Source: an uncultured Alphaproteobacteria bacterium (lineage in GTDB: Bacteria; Pseudomonadota; Alphaproteobacteria; Rhizobiales; Aestuariivirgaceae). From it: a DNA stretch of 64,000 nt. Positions 41,455 to 49,393 of this stretch are shown in pieces. The DNA lies in the NCBI GenBank assembly GCA_945957365.1, contig CAMFKI010000015.1, positions 21,046 to 85,045 of the forward strand, in the 5' to 3' direction. Under the pieces are notes generated by a model. That model was not told the DNA's origin. It did no database searches and saw only the letters and a program-made list of their open reading frames with translations. The stretch's first letter is position 1. Every line of letters begins with the position of its first letter. The translations under genes and the position numbers were made by a program.

Positions 41455-41769
41455 TCAACCGGCGTCGATCATCACCTTGCCGCCCTCCACCTTGACGGCA
41501 TGAACCCTGAGGTTCACGCAGACCGGCGCGCCCTTGGCCTCGCCGCTGCGGTAGTCGAAACGGCCATTGTGCTTGGGGCATTCGATGATGCCGCCCATGA
41601 CCAGGCCATCGGCGAGGTGCACCTGCTCGTGGGTGCAGAGCCCGTCGGTGGCATAATAGACATCGTCGGGCGAACGGTAGATGGCGTAGCTGCGCCCGCC
41701 ATGGTCGAAGCGCATCACGTCCTCGGCGTCGATGTCGCCGACGTTGCAGGCGGCAATCCAGTTGGGCAT
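41455..41769 (-). CDS. MocE-like Rieske ferredoxin
   Basis: Protein of 104 residues with a complete Rieske 2Fe-2S site: CTHEQVHL (Cys-x-His) and CPKHNGRFD (Cys-x-x-His). It is cytosolic (no signal) and of the soluble bacterial ferredoxin type that feeds oxygenases. It starts 16 bases after the desaturase stop, so the two form one operon; the pairing matches MocE/MocD of rhizobia, where the ferredoxin reduces a membrane di-iron oxygenase. Confidence 0.9.
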   Translation of the reverse strand: MPNWIAACNVGDIDAEDVMRFDHGGRSYAIYRSPDDVYYATDGLCTHEQVHLADGLVMGGIIECPKHNGRFDYRSGEAKGAPVCVNLRVHAVKVEGGKVMIDAG

Positions 41770-41785
41770 GGAAATGGGTCTTCCT

Positions 41786-42856
41786 TTACTCGGCCGCCAT
41801 GGCCTGCGCGGGATAGTCGCGCGGCAGCGGACGTTCGACCGACCAGCCCGGCTCCTTCACCTGCCGCAGGATGGCAGGAATGATTTCCGCATAGGCCGCC
41901 AGCACCCCGGGGTAGGGCGGCGGGCAGTATTTCTTCATCTCCTCGTGCAGTTCCGGCAGGCGGTGATAGGGCACCATCGGAAACATGTGGTGTTCCACGT
42001 GGTAGTTCATGTTCCAGTAGATGAAGCGCAGCACCGGGTTCATGTAGACGGTGCGGCAGTTGAGGCGGTGGTCGAGCACGTTCTCCGGCAGGCCCGCATG
42101 CTGGGTGAGGCCCGTCAGCACATGCACCCAGGCGCCATACATGGTGGGCAGCGGGCCGACGAAGAGCATCGGCAGGATGCTGCCGAGATAGGCGGAAAGC
42201 GCGATCACCGCGAGGTGGATCGCCAGCCAGATGCGCGCCGTGCGATAGACGCGGGGCCGCTCGCTCTCGGGAATGTAGTCGGCCTCGTCGGGTGTCAGCT
42301 GGCCGCGCGCGTGGCGGACCAGGCTCTTGATCTCGCCCCACACCTGCGGCACGGCGAAGAACAGCAGGATGACCTTGAGGATCACCGTCGGGCGCATCAC
42401 CGCCACTTCCGGATCGCGCCCCACGATGATGGTGTCGGTGTGGTGGCGTGCGTGGCTCCAGCGCCAGACGGTGGGCTCGCGCATGATCATGAAGCAGGCG
42501 ATCTGGTAGATCGCGTCATTCATCCAGGGAGTCTTGAAGGCGGTGCCGTGGCCGCACTCGTGCCAGCGAGAATCCGAAGACGAACCGTAGAGCACGCCAT
42601 AGGCGATGAAGAACGGGATCGACCAAAGGGTCGGCCAGGCGTACAAGGCGAGGCCGCCGGTGACCAGGAAGGCGGCGGCCCAGATCAGGGTATCGCGCAG
42701 GGCCGGACCGTCGGAGCGCTTCATCAGGTCCTTCATGCGGGCGCGGGGAATGGGTGCGCGGTACCATTCGGCATTGGCCAGCCCGTGCGCCAGCGCATAA
42801 CGGCTGGAGGCGCCGGTGAGGCTGTAGTCGTGGGGCGTCGGAAGCGGGGTGTCCAT
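41786..42856 (-). CDS. Membrane di-iron fatty acid desaturase/hydroxylase (MocD-like)
   Basis: Protein of 356 residues with four to six membrane helices and the three His boxes of the desaturase superfamily: HECGHG, HARHH and HVEHH. These ligate two irons. MocD-type members act with a Rieske ferredoxin, encoded next door, on hydrocarbon or rhizopine-like substrates; the real substrate is unknown. The ATG at 42856 is chosen where family similarity starts; the frame is open 79 codons upstream without it. It is divergent from the DUF3108 gene. Confidence 0.88.
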   Translation of the reverse strand: MDTPLPTPHDYSLTGASSRYALAHGLANAEWYRAPIPRARMKDLMKRSDGPALRDTLIWAAAFLVTGGLALYAWPTLWSIPFFIAYGVLYGSSSDSRWHECGHGTAFKTPWMNDAIYQIACFMIMREPTVWRWSHARHHTDTIIVGRDPEVAVMRPTVILKVILLFFAVPQVWGEIKSLVRHARGQLTPDEADYIPESERPRVYRTARIWLAIHLAVIALSAYLGSILPMLFVGPLPTMYGAWVHVLTGLTQHAGLPENVLDHRLNCRTVYMNPVLRFIYWNMNYHVEHHMFPMVPYHRLPELHEEMKKYCPPPYPGVLAAYAEIIPAILRQVKEPGWSVERPLPRDYPAQAMAAE

Positions 42857-43007
42857 GGGTCGTCCATGTCTCTGGGCATCGGGATCGGGGCTGAGCGTAA
42901 CGTCAGCGGGCGGCCGGAACAAGGGTTCCGGACGCCGGGCGTCATCACACTCTCGCCAAAGAGTAGGGCGAAGAGTGCCGAAAGCTGCAAACTGGATCGG
43001 ACCTCGC

Positions 43008-43793
43008 ATGCGCAAAGCCACATCTTTCGTGATCGCCCTCGGCCTGGCGGCGGCCGCCCCGGCGGCGGCCCAGGCGGCCGGCGTCACCGTCACCTACAAT
43101 GTCGATGTGGGGCCGCTGACCGTGTCGGTGGTCAAGTTCAGCATCGATGTCTCGGGCGGCGAGGCTCATTCCAAGGCCCGCATCAAGACGGCCGGCATGA
43201 GCCGGGTGTTCTCGGAGTTCGGCGCCACGGCGGAAGCGGAGACCAAGCTGGGCGATGCGGCGCCGCAGCCCGAGAGCTACAAGATCGTGCGCGACCAGTC
43301 CGACACCCGCAAGGTGACGACCGTCACCTGGAACGGGGGCCCGCCGACCTATGATCCGCCGATGAAGAATCTCGACCGCAAGGCCAAGCTCGACGAGGCC
43401 CTGGCGGCGGGCGTCGTCGACCCGGTGACGGCGGTGCTGCGCATGGGCACCACGGGCGGCAATCCCTGCTCCACCACGCACCAGGTGTTCGATGGTCGCG
43501 AGGTGTTCGAACTCGCCCTCACCGACAATGGCAAGGGCAAGCTCGACGGCGGCGACGTGGCCTGGAACGGCCCGGTGGAACGTTGCTCGGTGCGCTGGAC
43601 GCCGGTGGCGGGCCGCTCGGCCGACAAGGGTGTGCCGGGCGACAGCTACGACGTGGCCTTCGCGCCGGTGGCCGAACTCGACAATGGCCGCAAGCTGTGG
43701 CTGCCGGTCGCCATGTCGGGCCGCCTCAAGGGGCTGAACTTCAAGGGCTACATGACCAAGCTCGACAGCAAGGCCGACGGCGTCGCCGACTGA
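43008..43793 (+). CDS. DUF3108 family exported protein
   Basis: Protein of 261 residues with a signal peptide (FVIALGLAAAAPAAAQA). The rest fits DUF3108, a beta-rich envelope domain: VTVTYNVDVGPLTVSVVKF, a conserved YDPPM/LD turn (NGGPPTYDPPMKNL), VDPVTAVLRM and an ending FKGYMTKLDSKADG. Function unknown; presumed periplasmic. A hairpin at 43927-43947 lies downstream. Confidence 0.8.
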   Translation: MRKATSFVIALGLAAAAPAAAQAAGVTVTYNVDVGPLTVSVVKFSIDVSGGEAHSKARIKTAGMSRVFSEFGATAEAETKLGDAAPQPESYKIVRDQSDTRKVTTVTWNGGPPTYDPPMKNLDRKAKLDEALAAGVVDPVTAVLRMGTTGGNPCSTTHQVFDGREVFELALTDNGKGKLDGGDVAWNGPVERCSVRWTPVAGRSADKGVPGDSYDVAFAPVAELDNGRKLWLPVAMSGRLKGLNFKGYMTKLDSKADGVAD

Positions 43794-43926
43794 CGCGTTC
43801 CGGCGCAACCCCGGCGCAGACAGACAGACCGTCGATTGAAACGAGTGGTTCCTGCACGTTCTGCGATATGATTCGCGGCCCGGAACTGACTCTACGGGAC
43901 TCTCGTTCTGATTCGTGCCTGCGCGA

Positions 43927-43947
43927 GGACTCGCGCAGCGCGAGTCC
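43927..43947 (+). terminator. Hairpin between the DUF3108 and ku genes
   Basis: GGACTCGC-gcagc-GCGAGTCC, an eight-base-pair stem 133 bases after the DUF3108 stop and 27 before the ku ATG. Followed by GGTTTGTC, so a weak T tract. It could instead be part of the ku leader. Confidence 0.4.
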
Positions 43948-43973
43948 GGTTTGTCAGTATCGAGGAGCGTAAC

Positions 43974-44807
43974 ATGCCGCGGCACGGTCGTGCGTACTGG
44001 AAGGGTTTCCTGCGCCTGTCGCTCGTGTCGATCCCGGTCGAGATCTACACGGCGGTGGAGACCGCCGCGGCAGTTTCCCTCAACCAGATCCACAAGCCCT
44101 CGGGCAAGCGGGTCAACTACACCAAGACCGTGCAGGGCATCGGCGCCATCGATTCAGCCGATATCGTCAAGGGCTACGAGGTCGACAAGGACGTCTACGT
44201 GACGCTGGAGCAGGGCGAGATCGACGCCCTCAAGGTCGAATCGAAGCGCACCCTGGACCTCACGCAGTTCATCGATGCGGGCGAGATCGACCCGCGCTAT
44301 TTCGAGAAGCCCTACTACGTTGTGCCGGCCGACGAGCAGGCGGCCGAAGGCTATCTCGTCATCCGCGAGGCACTGCGCGAGATGAACAAGATGGGCGTGG
44401 GCCAGATCACCATGTCGGGCCGCGAGCACATCGTGGCGGTGAGCCCGGTCGAGAAGGGTCTCGTCATGGAGGTGCTGCGCTACGCCGGCGAGGTGCGCTC
44501 GCCCAATCCCTTTTTCGGCGACCTGCCGTCACTGAAGCTCGACAAGGAGATGGTGGCGCTCGCCCGCGAACTCATCGCCAAGAAGGCAGCGCCCTTCGAG
44601 CCTGCGAAGTTCCATGACAGCTATGCCGATGCGATGCGCGCCCTCATCGCGGAGAAGGCCAAGGGCAAGCGGATCGTGTCGAAACCGGCTGCGGCCGAGC
44701 CGCAGGGCAAGGTCGTCGACCTGCTCGACGCGCTGCGCAAAAGCCTCAAGACCGGCAGCGGCGAAGCGCCCAAGCGCGGCAAGGCTCCGCAGAAGAAAGC
44801 CTCCTAG
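43974..44807 (+). CDS. ku: Ku DNA end-binding protein
   Basis: Protein of 277 residues, the normal size of bacterial Ku homodimer subunits. Typical blocks are RAYWKGFLRLSLVSIPVEIY, INQIHKPSGKRV-like (LNQIHKPSGKRVNY), KGYEVDKDVYVTLEQ, YFEKPYYVVPADEQAAEGY and a C-terminal VVDLLDALRKSLK helix, which in other species contacts LigD. It ends in a Lys-rich tail (KRGKAPQKKAS). Ku binds broken DNA ends for non-homologous joining. ligD is not in the window, so it must be elsewhere or the pathway uses another ligase. Confidence 0.93.
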   Translation: MPRHGRAYWKGFLRLSLVSIPVEIYTAVETAAAVSLNQIHKPSGKRVNYTKTVQGIGAIDSADIVKGYEVDKDVYVTLEQGEIDALKVESKRTLDLTQFIDAGEIDPRYFEKPYYVVPADEQAAEGYLVIREALREMNKMGVGQITMSGREHIVAVSPVEKGLVMEVLRYAGEVRSPNPFFGDLPSLKLDKEMVALARELIAKKAAPFEPAKFHDSYADAMRALIAEKAKGKRIVSKPAAAEPQGKVVDLLDALRKSLKTGSGEAPKRGKAPQKKAS

Positions 44808-45310
44808 CCCCCGCCTTTCGTCCGAAGTCGGGGTTGGTGAGGTGAAGTCAACCGACTCCCGCCTCTTCCCGCTGCATTCGGAACGGATCAAAGTTTGTGG
44901 AATGCCGTGACGCGTGGGGGATTTGTGCCCCACGGCCAAATGCCCCGTCGTCGTTGACGCGGCTTCCACTGGTATTTTCCACAATACCGCGCAAAGGGTC
45001 CAAAAGGCATACACGTTTAGAGTTGGGTTTTGCATGACTTGGAATCCGCTGGGCATCTGCAATCCCCGGAGTCCGCTCTCAAGGATGTGAAGGATGCAGG
45101 TGATGAGGTCCCGCCGCCAAGGTGCCAGCGGAATCGCTCGCGTCGCGGCGGATTCAGGCAGCATCCGGAGTCAGTCTCGTGCTGGCGCGAGCAACGCTGG
45201 CCACCGACTTTGCCACGAGTGAGTGTCTTGCAGGACAGTCATCTGGAAAGTCTCGGCAACAGGAAAATGTTTCCAAGCGGGAACGCAGAACGGAAACTAG
45301 CCTCATCATC
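44808..45310. other. 503-base intergenic region
   Basis: No gene is supported. The sequence holds a CCCCG...CGGGG hairpin just after the ku stop, an AT-richer patch (about 44940-45010) that may be the promoter of the P450 gene, and several fragments of open frame with no family sequence. The P450 start lacks a strong ribosome-binding site, so a leader of some length is expected. Confidence 0.45.
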
Positions 45311-46528
45311 ATGAAGATCATCGAAGGTCATATCGCCATCGAGCGGCCGGCAGGTGTCGAAAGCTGGGACGTCGATCCCTATGCCGACGACTATCTGCTG
45401 AATCCGGCTGAAAGCTATCGGTTGCTGAGAGGGAAGGGCGACTTCGCCTATATTCCGCAATACGGTGTGCTCGCCACAGGTCACCACCGGGTGATCAGCG
45501 CGATCCTTGCGCGGCCTGACGTTTTCGTCTCCTCCCGCGGTGCAGGCATCACCGACTACGGCGTGCAGGAAAACTGGCGCAAGCCAAGCATCATCCTGGA
45601 GGTCGACCCGCCCTATCACACCCGAACTCGGTCGGCGATGATGCACACGCTCGCTGCGGCCGCCGTGAATGGGCTGAGGCCGATGTTTGCGGTCGAGGCG
45701 GATCGCCTTGTCGACCTGGCGCTCGCGGCAGGCTCAATCGAGGCCGTCACAGAACTCGCCGAGCCCTATTCCCTCGGAGTCTTTCCGCGCGCGGTCGGCT
45801 TGAAATCCGTGGATCCCGGGAAGATCATCGACTACGGCATCTTCACTTTCAATGCCAGCGGACCCGATAACGAACGAACACGCGCGTGGAGGCGACGTGG
45901 AGCGGACGCGGCGGCATGGATTGCCGAAGCCTGCAAGCGAGGCTCCCTCTCGCCCGATGGAATGGGCGAAGCTCTCTACAGGCAGGCGGACGCTGGCGAG
46001 ATCACGGACGAGGAGGCTGCGATGCTGGTCCGGGCGTTTCTGACAGCCGGCATGGTGGCAACCATCGCCTCCGTCGGAATTGCGCTCTGGTCGCTGTCGG
46101 CAAATCCTGAGCAATTTGCCGCCGTGAAGCACGACCCTTCGCTGGCGCGCGCCGCCTTCGACGAAGCCATTCGCCTGAATGCCCCGGTTCATCATTTCTA
46201 CCGGACTTGCATTACCGACACCGTGATCAATGATGTCGTGGTTCCGGAAAACGCCAAAATCCTGTTGAGCTATGGTGCAGCCAATCTCGACCCCGCGAAA
46301 TTCGAGGATCCGGAAAGATACAACATACACAGGAAAGCCCAGGGCGTTCTGACATTCGGCTCAGGTTTGCATTCTTGCATCGGGCAAATGCTTGCGCGGG
46401 CTGAGGGAGAAGCCATCGTATCGGCCATGGCCCGCAAGGTAACGGCAATCGAACTTGCCGGCGAACCGGTCTGGCGCGCAAATAATTTGATGCGCATGCT
46501 GGCGAGCCTTCCGATCTCCATCCGCTAG
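45311..46528 (+). CDS. Cytochrome P450, CYP199-like
   Basis: Protein of 405 residues, a soluble class I P450. The heme loop FGSGLHSCIG is intact (Cys356), the ExxR helix is DEAIRL and the meander is normal. Overall it resembles CYP199-type enzymes that demethylate or hydroxylate para-substituted benzoic acids. In the I-helix, where most P450s have an acid followed by Thr (AGxDTT or AGxETT), this one reads AGMVATIASV: the acid is Val and the first Thr is Ala. Oxygen activation should therefore be altered. The start is the ATG at 45311. An aromatic-acid decarboxylase gene follows 92 bases later. Redox partners are not in the window. Confidence 0.88.
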   Translation: MKIIEGHIAIERPAGVESWDVDPYADDYLLNPAESYRLLRGKGDFAYIPQYGVLATGHHRVISAILARPDVFVSSRGAGITDYGVQENWRKPSIILEVDPPYHTRTRSAMMHTLAAAAVNGLRPMFAVEADRLVDLALAAGSIEAVTELAEPYSLGVFPRAVGLKSVDPGKIIDYGIFTFNASGPDNERTRAWRRRGADAAAWIAEACKRGSLSPDGMGEALYRQADAGEITDEEAAMLVRAFLTAGMVATIASVGIALWSLSANPEQFAAVKHDPSLARAAFDEAIRLNAPVHHFYRTCITDTVINDVVVPENAKILLSYGAANLDPAKFEDPERYNIHRKAQGVLTFGSGLHSCIGQMLARAEGEAIVSAMARKVTAIELAGEPVWRANNLMRMLASLPISIR

Positions 46529-46620
46529 AGGCGCAGCCGTGGCGCCGGTCTGGCGCGCCACTTTCCGGACGCTTGTGAACGACAGATTTGGATACTGAGA
46601 GAAGCCCGAGGACAAAGACA

Positions 46621-47625
46621 ATGGAACGCATCGCCGTCGAGGAAGCCTTCGTCACCGCAGAGATTGCATCCGAGTGGAAGAAGGTGCTCGCCAGCCGTTT
46701 CGTCGAGCCGGGCTTCCGCATGATGGGCGAGAGCATATTGGGCGATGACCCGGGTGCGCAGGCGGTGCATTCGCGCCTGCTCGACGTGGGTGCCGGGCGA
46801 ATTGCGCAAATGGATGAAGATGGCATCGGCATGGCCGTCCTTTCGCTCACCTCGCCCGGCGTGCAGGTGTTCGACGCAATCACCGCCAGCAGGCTTGCCC
46901 GAGATGCCAATGACGCGCTCGCAGAGGCCGTGAAGGCCTTTCCCAGCCGCCTCGCGGGGCTTGCCTGTGTGGCGCCGCAGAACTCCGCCGGTGCAGCCCG
47001 TGAACTCGAACGCGCCGTTGGCCTCGGCATGAAGGGCTTCCTGATCAATTCGCACACGATGGGCGAATACCTGGACGACATGAAGTATTGGCCGATCTTT
47101 GAGGCAGCCGAAGCGCTGGACGCGCCGCTTTACCTGCACCCGCGCGAACCAAGCCCGGCTCTGGTCGGGCCGATGCTCGACTATGGCTTGTATTTTGCTG
47201 GATTTGGCTTTGCGGTCGAAACAAGCTTGCATGCCATGCGCCTCATCATGTCTGGGGTGTTCGACCGCTTTCCCATGCTCCGCATCGTGCTCGGACACAT
47301 GGGCGAGGGCCTTCCCTTCTGGCTGCAGCGCATCGACAATCGCTACATGCTGCAGGTCAAGCTCGGCGCGGTGAAGCAATTGCCTCGCCTGCCGAGCGCC
47401 TATTTCCGCGAGCATTTCGTCATTACCACCAGTGGCGTGATGTCCGCGCCCGCACTCAGGCTCTGCATTGACATGCTCGGCGCCGAACGGATCATGTTTG
47501 CCGCCGATTATCCCTATGAGAGCGTTGCCGAGGGGGTGAGGTTCATGGACACCGTCGATATCACCCCAGATCAGCGCACCAGCATCTACGCCACGAATGC
47601 AAAGCGCATTTTCAAGCTGGACTGA
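46621..47625 (+). CDS. Amidohydrolase-family aromatic acid decarboxylase
   Basis: Protein of 334 residues of the ACMSD/amidohydrolase_2 group. The motifs follow gamma-resorcylate and 5-carboxyvanillate decarboxylases: start VEEAFVTAE (metal Glu7), YLHPRE (His173), VLGHMGEGLPFWLQRIDNR (His226), FVITTSG and MFAADYPYE (metal Asp296). These enzymes decarboxylate hydroxybenzoates using one metal ion. The EEAF form without a following His is closer to the 5-carboxyvanillate type. It lies 92 bases behind the P450 on the same strand, suggesting a two-step aromatic pathway: ring hydroxylation or O-demethylation, then decarboxylation. Confidence 0.85.
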   Translation: MERIAVEEAFVTAEIASEWKKVLASRFVEPGFRMMGESILGDDPGAQAVHSRLLDVGAGRIAQMDEDGIGMAVLSLTSPGVQVFDAITASRLARDANDALAEAVKAFPSRLAGLACVAPQNSAGAARELERAVGLGMKGFLINSHTMGEYLDDMKYWPIFEAAEALDAPLYLHPREPSPALVGPMLDYGLYFAGFGFAVETSLHAMRLIMSGVFDRFPMLRIVLGHMGEGLPFWLQRIDNRYMLQVKLGAVKQLPRLPSAYFREHFVITTSGVMSAPALRLCIDMLGAERIMFAADYPYESVAEGVRFMDTVDITPDQRTSIYATNAKRIFKLD

Positions 47626-47731
47626 CGTGGGTGAGGCGCGCGGCCGGGTTTCGGCCACTCAGTAGCGCAGTGTTTGAGTCACTTTGCAGCCCTGGTGCTG
47701 CACGGGCTGAAACGGGGCAGGCGAGAAGGGA

Positions 47732-48712
47732 TCAAGGCCCGCTCTGCCGTGTTTCATCCCGGCGCACCGCGACCCAACGCCAAACGACAAATATCAGGAT
47801 GAGCAAGGTTGCAGCGGCGGTCACGTCGACAGGATAGCGAAAATTGAGCTGCGGCATGAAAAAAGGCAAAATGCCGACTGCGATCGCGGGCGGAAAATGC
47901 AAGTCGAAAATGCGTACAATGACCATGGTCACGACGGTGACCAGGAGGACCACCAGGGCGCCCGTCCCCAACCAGGCGATAATCATCACACTGCACAGTG
48001 CATTCAAGCCGCAGACGAGCGGAATGACGAAGGGTCGATCGATCCACGGAATGTGCTCGTGGTTGACGAAGAGTTCCAGAGCCACTCCAACCATCGGCGG
48101 CAGCAGGAGCAGCCGTTCCCCGGTCAGGACCGCAGCGGTGGTCGAAAGGACGAGAAAGGCAACGAAGAACGGTATCCAGGAAAGTCCGCTGGTGCGCCCA
48201 TGGTTGTCCTGCACCGCAGCGGCTGCGGCCGCTCCGGCATCGCCCTCGGGCGGATAGAGGCGCTGACGCAACAGGGAGACGAGTGCCAGTATGCTGGTCC
48301 CGACAAGCAGGGAAGGAGCGTACCACCAGCTCTTTTCGCCGAGGATGAGTGGCAATAGCCCCGCCGCCACGGCCGGAACAATGGGTGAGCGTATCACGCG
48401 AACAATGAGGATGGCCGCGGAGAGAGTAATCAGCACGGACAGCAGACCAAACTGCAAGAATTGCGCTGTCACCGTTCCCGTGAGGCCTGTGAGAAACGGT
48501 GTGACGACCAGCAGAACGGGGGACTTTGCCCAAGTCCCGTGCGGCCTGCGGAAGATGTCATAACTCAAGGCAGCCAGTTCTGGAAAAAGGAGCAATGCAA
48601 TGCCGGTAACCTGCGCAAAGGCGCTTGCAGTTGCAATGAAGCAGGCAGACAGCACATCGCTGCCCACCAGAGCAGAGTAAGAACGCCAGTCTTTAGCCTG
48701 TTCAGGTTTCAT
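47732..48712 (-). CDS. Integral membrane HPP-family-like protein
   Basis: Protein of 326 residues with eight to ten transmembrane helices. Short motifs recall the HPP family (FFPELAALSYDIF-like LLLFPELAALSYDIF, HGTWAKSP, LYPPEGDAG, and HIPWIDRPFVIPL in a second half that repeats the layout), so it may be a duplicated HPP unit. HPP proteins are membrane proteins linked to nitrite transport in some plants and bacteria; the role here is unknown. The ATG at 48712 is the likely start; the frame is open 74 codons further up. Convergent with the decarboxylase. Confidence 0.6.
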   Translation of the reverse strand: MKPEQAKDWRSYSALVGSDVLSACFIATASAFAQVTGIALLLFPELAALSYDIFRRPHGTWAKSPVLLVVTPFLTGLTGTVTAQFLQFGLLSVLITLSAAILIVRVIRSPIVPAVAAGLLPLILGEKSWWYAPSLLVGTSILALVSLLRQRLYPPEGDAGAAAAAAVQDNHGRTSGLSWIPFFVAFLVLSTTAAVLTGERLLLLPPMVGVALELFVNHEHIPWIDRPFVIPLVCGLNALCSVMIIAWLGTGALVVLLVTVVTMVIVRIFDLHFPPAIAVGILPFFMPQLNFRYPVDVTAAATLLILIFVVWRWVAVRRDETRQSGP

Positions 48713-48954
48713 CCAGCGGACTCCTCGCAACGCCAAGCTCGCTCGGCGATTGCGACTGCTCGGGTGGCGGCTTCCGGCTGATGCCACAAAGCCTGCTTGC
48801 GGAGTCCACTGCAGCTGCGGGCTTCGCATCGGTCGGCAGATGGGTGCGCTTGCCGAGGGACCGTGCCAATTTCTGATGACTTTCTGGCCGCCCGCGAGAC
48901 AGCCGTTGCGTGTGACCCGGATTGCGCGACGCAAATACCCCGGACGAAACCGAC

Positions 48955-48979
48955 AAGGGGGGCAGTGCGGGCCCCCCTT
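48955..48979 (-). terminator. Strong terminator-like hairpin
   Basis: AAGGGGGGC-agtgcgg-GCCCCCCTT, a perfect nine-base-pair stem. On the minus strand it lies 11 bases after the stop of the dockerin-like remnant at 48991, followed by TTGTCGGTTT. It reads as the remnant's original terminator. Confidence 0.75.
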
Positions 48980-48990
48980 CAGCTTGTTGC

Positions 48991-49143
48991 TTACTCACCG
49001 CCCGGGCAGCGCAGCCCGAGGTTTGCAGTGATGATGCGCAAGTCCTTGTCGTTCGTCAGTCCATCGAAGTTGAGATCGTACCAGCTCGAGCGGCCCTCGT
49101 TGAGGTGGCTGAAGTACAGCCGCGGCCATTGCGGCCAGTGCAT
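48991..49143 (-). pseudogene. C-terminal remnant of a dockerin/EF-hand-repeat protein
   Basis: A 50-residue frame on the minus strand, preceded in frame by a stop three codons upstream. It reads MHWPQWPRLYFSHLNEGRSS then WYDLNFDGLTNDKDLRIITA and ends NLGLRCPGGE. The DLNFDGLTNDKDLRIITANLG part matches one dockerin/EF-hand calcium repeat (DxNxDGxxxxxDL...). No full gene precedes it: the 250 bases further upstream hold no matching sequence in any frame. With its terminator intact, it looks like the surviving 3' end of a deleted secreted protein, though a genuine tiny gene is possible. Confidence 0.55.
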
Positions 49144-49393
49144 TTCGCCTTAGTGCCATCGTCCCTCTCCCCAGATTCAGAGGGAACGTAAAGTTCATCC
49201 ATAAGCCCGACAAGGTCGTAGAAATAGCTAAAACAAATTGGGGAAGCCCTCAGTTTCCACGTGAGGAATGAACGTCAGTCGAACTTCTGGTTTTCCTCTC
49301 GCGAACGTGGTCTTGGATTTCCCCTGGCCTCGACTGGCAATCCAACGACCAGATTGTTCCCGCTACAGGAGCGGCAGAAGACATTCATGACGT
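49144..49393. other. Intergenic region upstream of the dockerin-like remnant
   Basis: Together with 48713-48954 this leaves nearly 500 bases without a supported gene around the remnant. A 37-residue minus-strand frame ending at 49275 (starting MNVFCRSCSG) has a CxxC but no more support. The stretch is less GC-rich than its neighbours and looks like decayed coding sequence. Confidence 0.4.

Noticed and set aside
44529..45164. A 211-codon minus-strand frame through the ku end and the following gap
   Set aside because: Half of it is antisense to ku; the intergenic half matches no family.
49275..49388. A 37-residue minus-strand frame with CxxC (MNVFCRSCSG...)
   Set aside because: A possible zinc ribbon start but with a weak ribosome-binding site and no further support.
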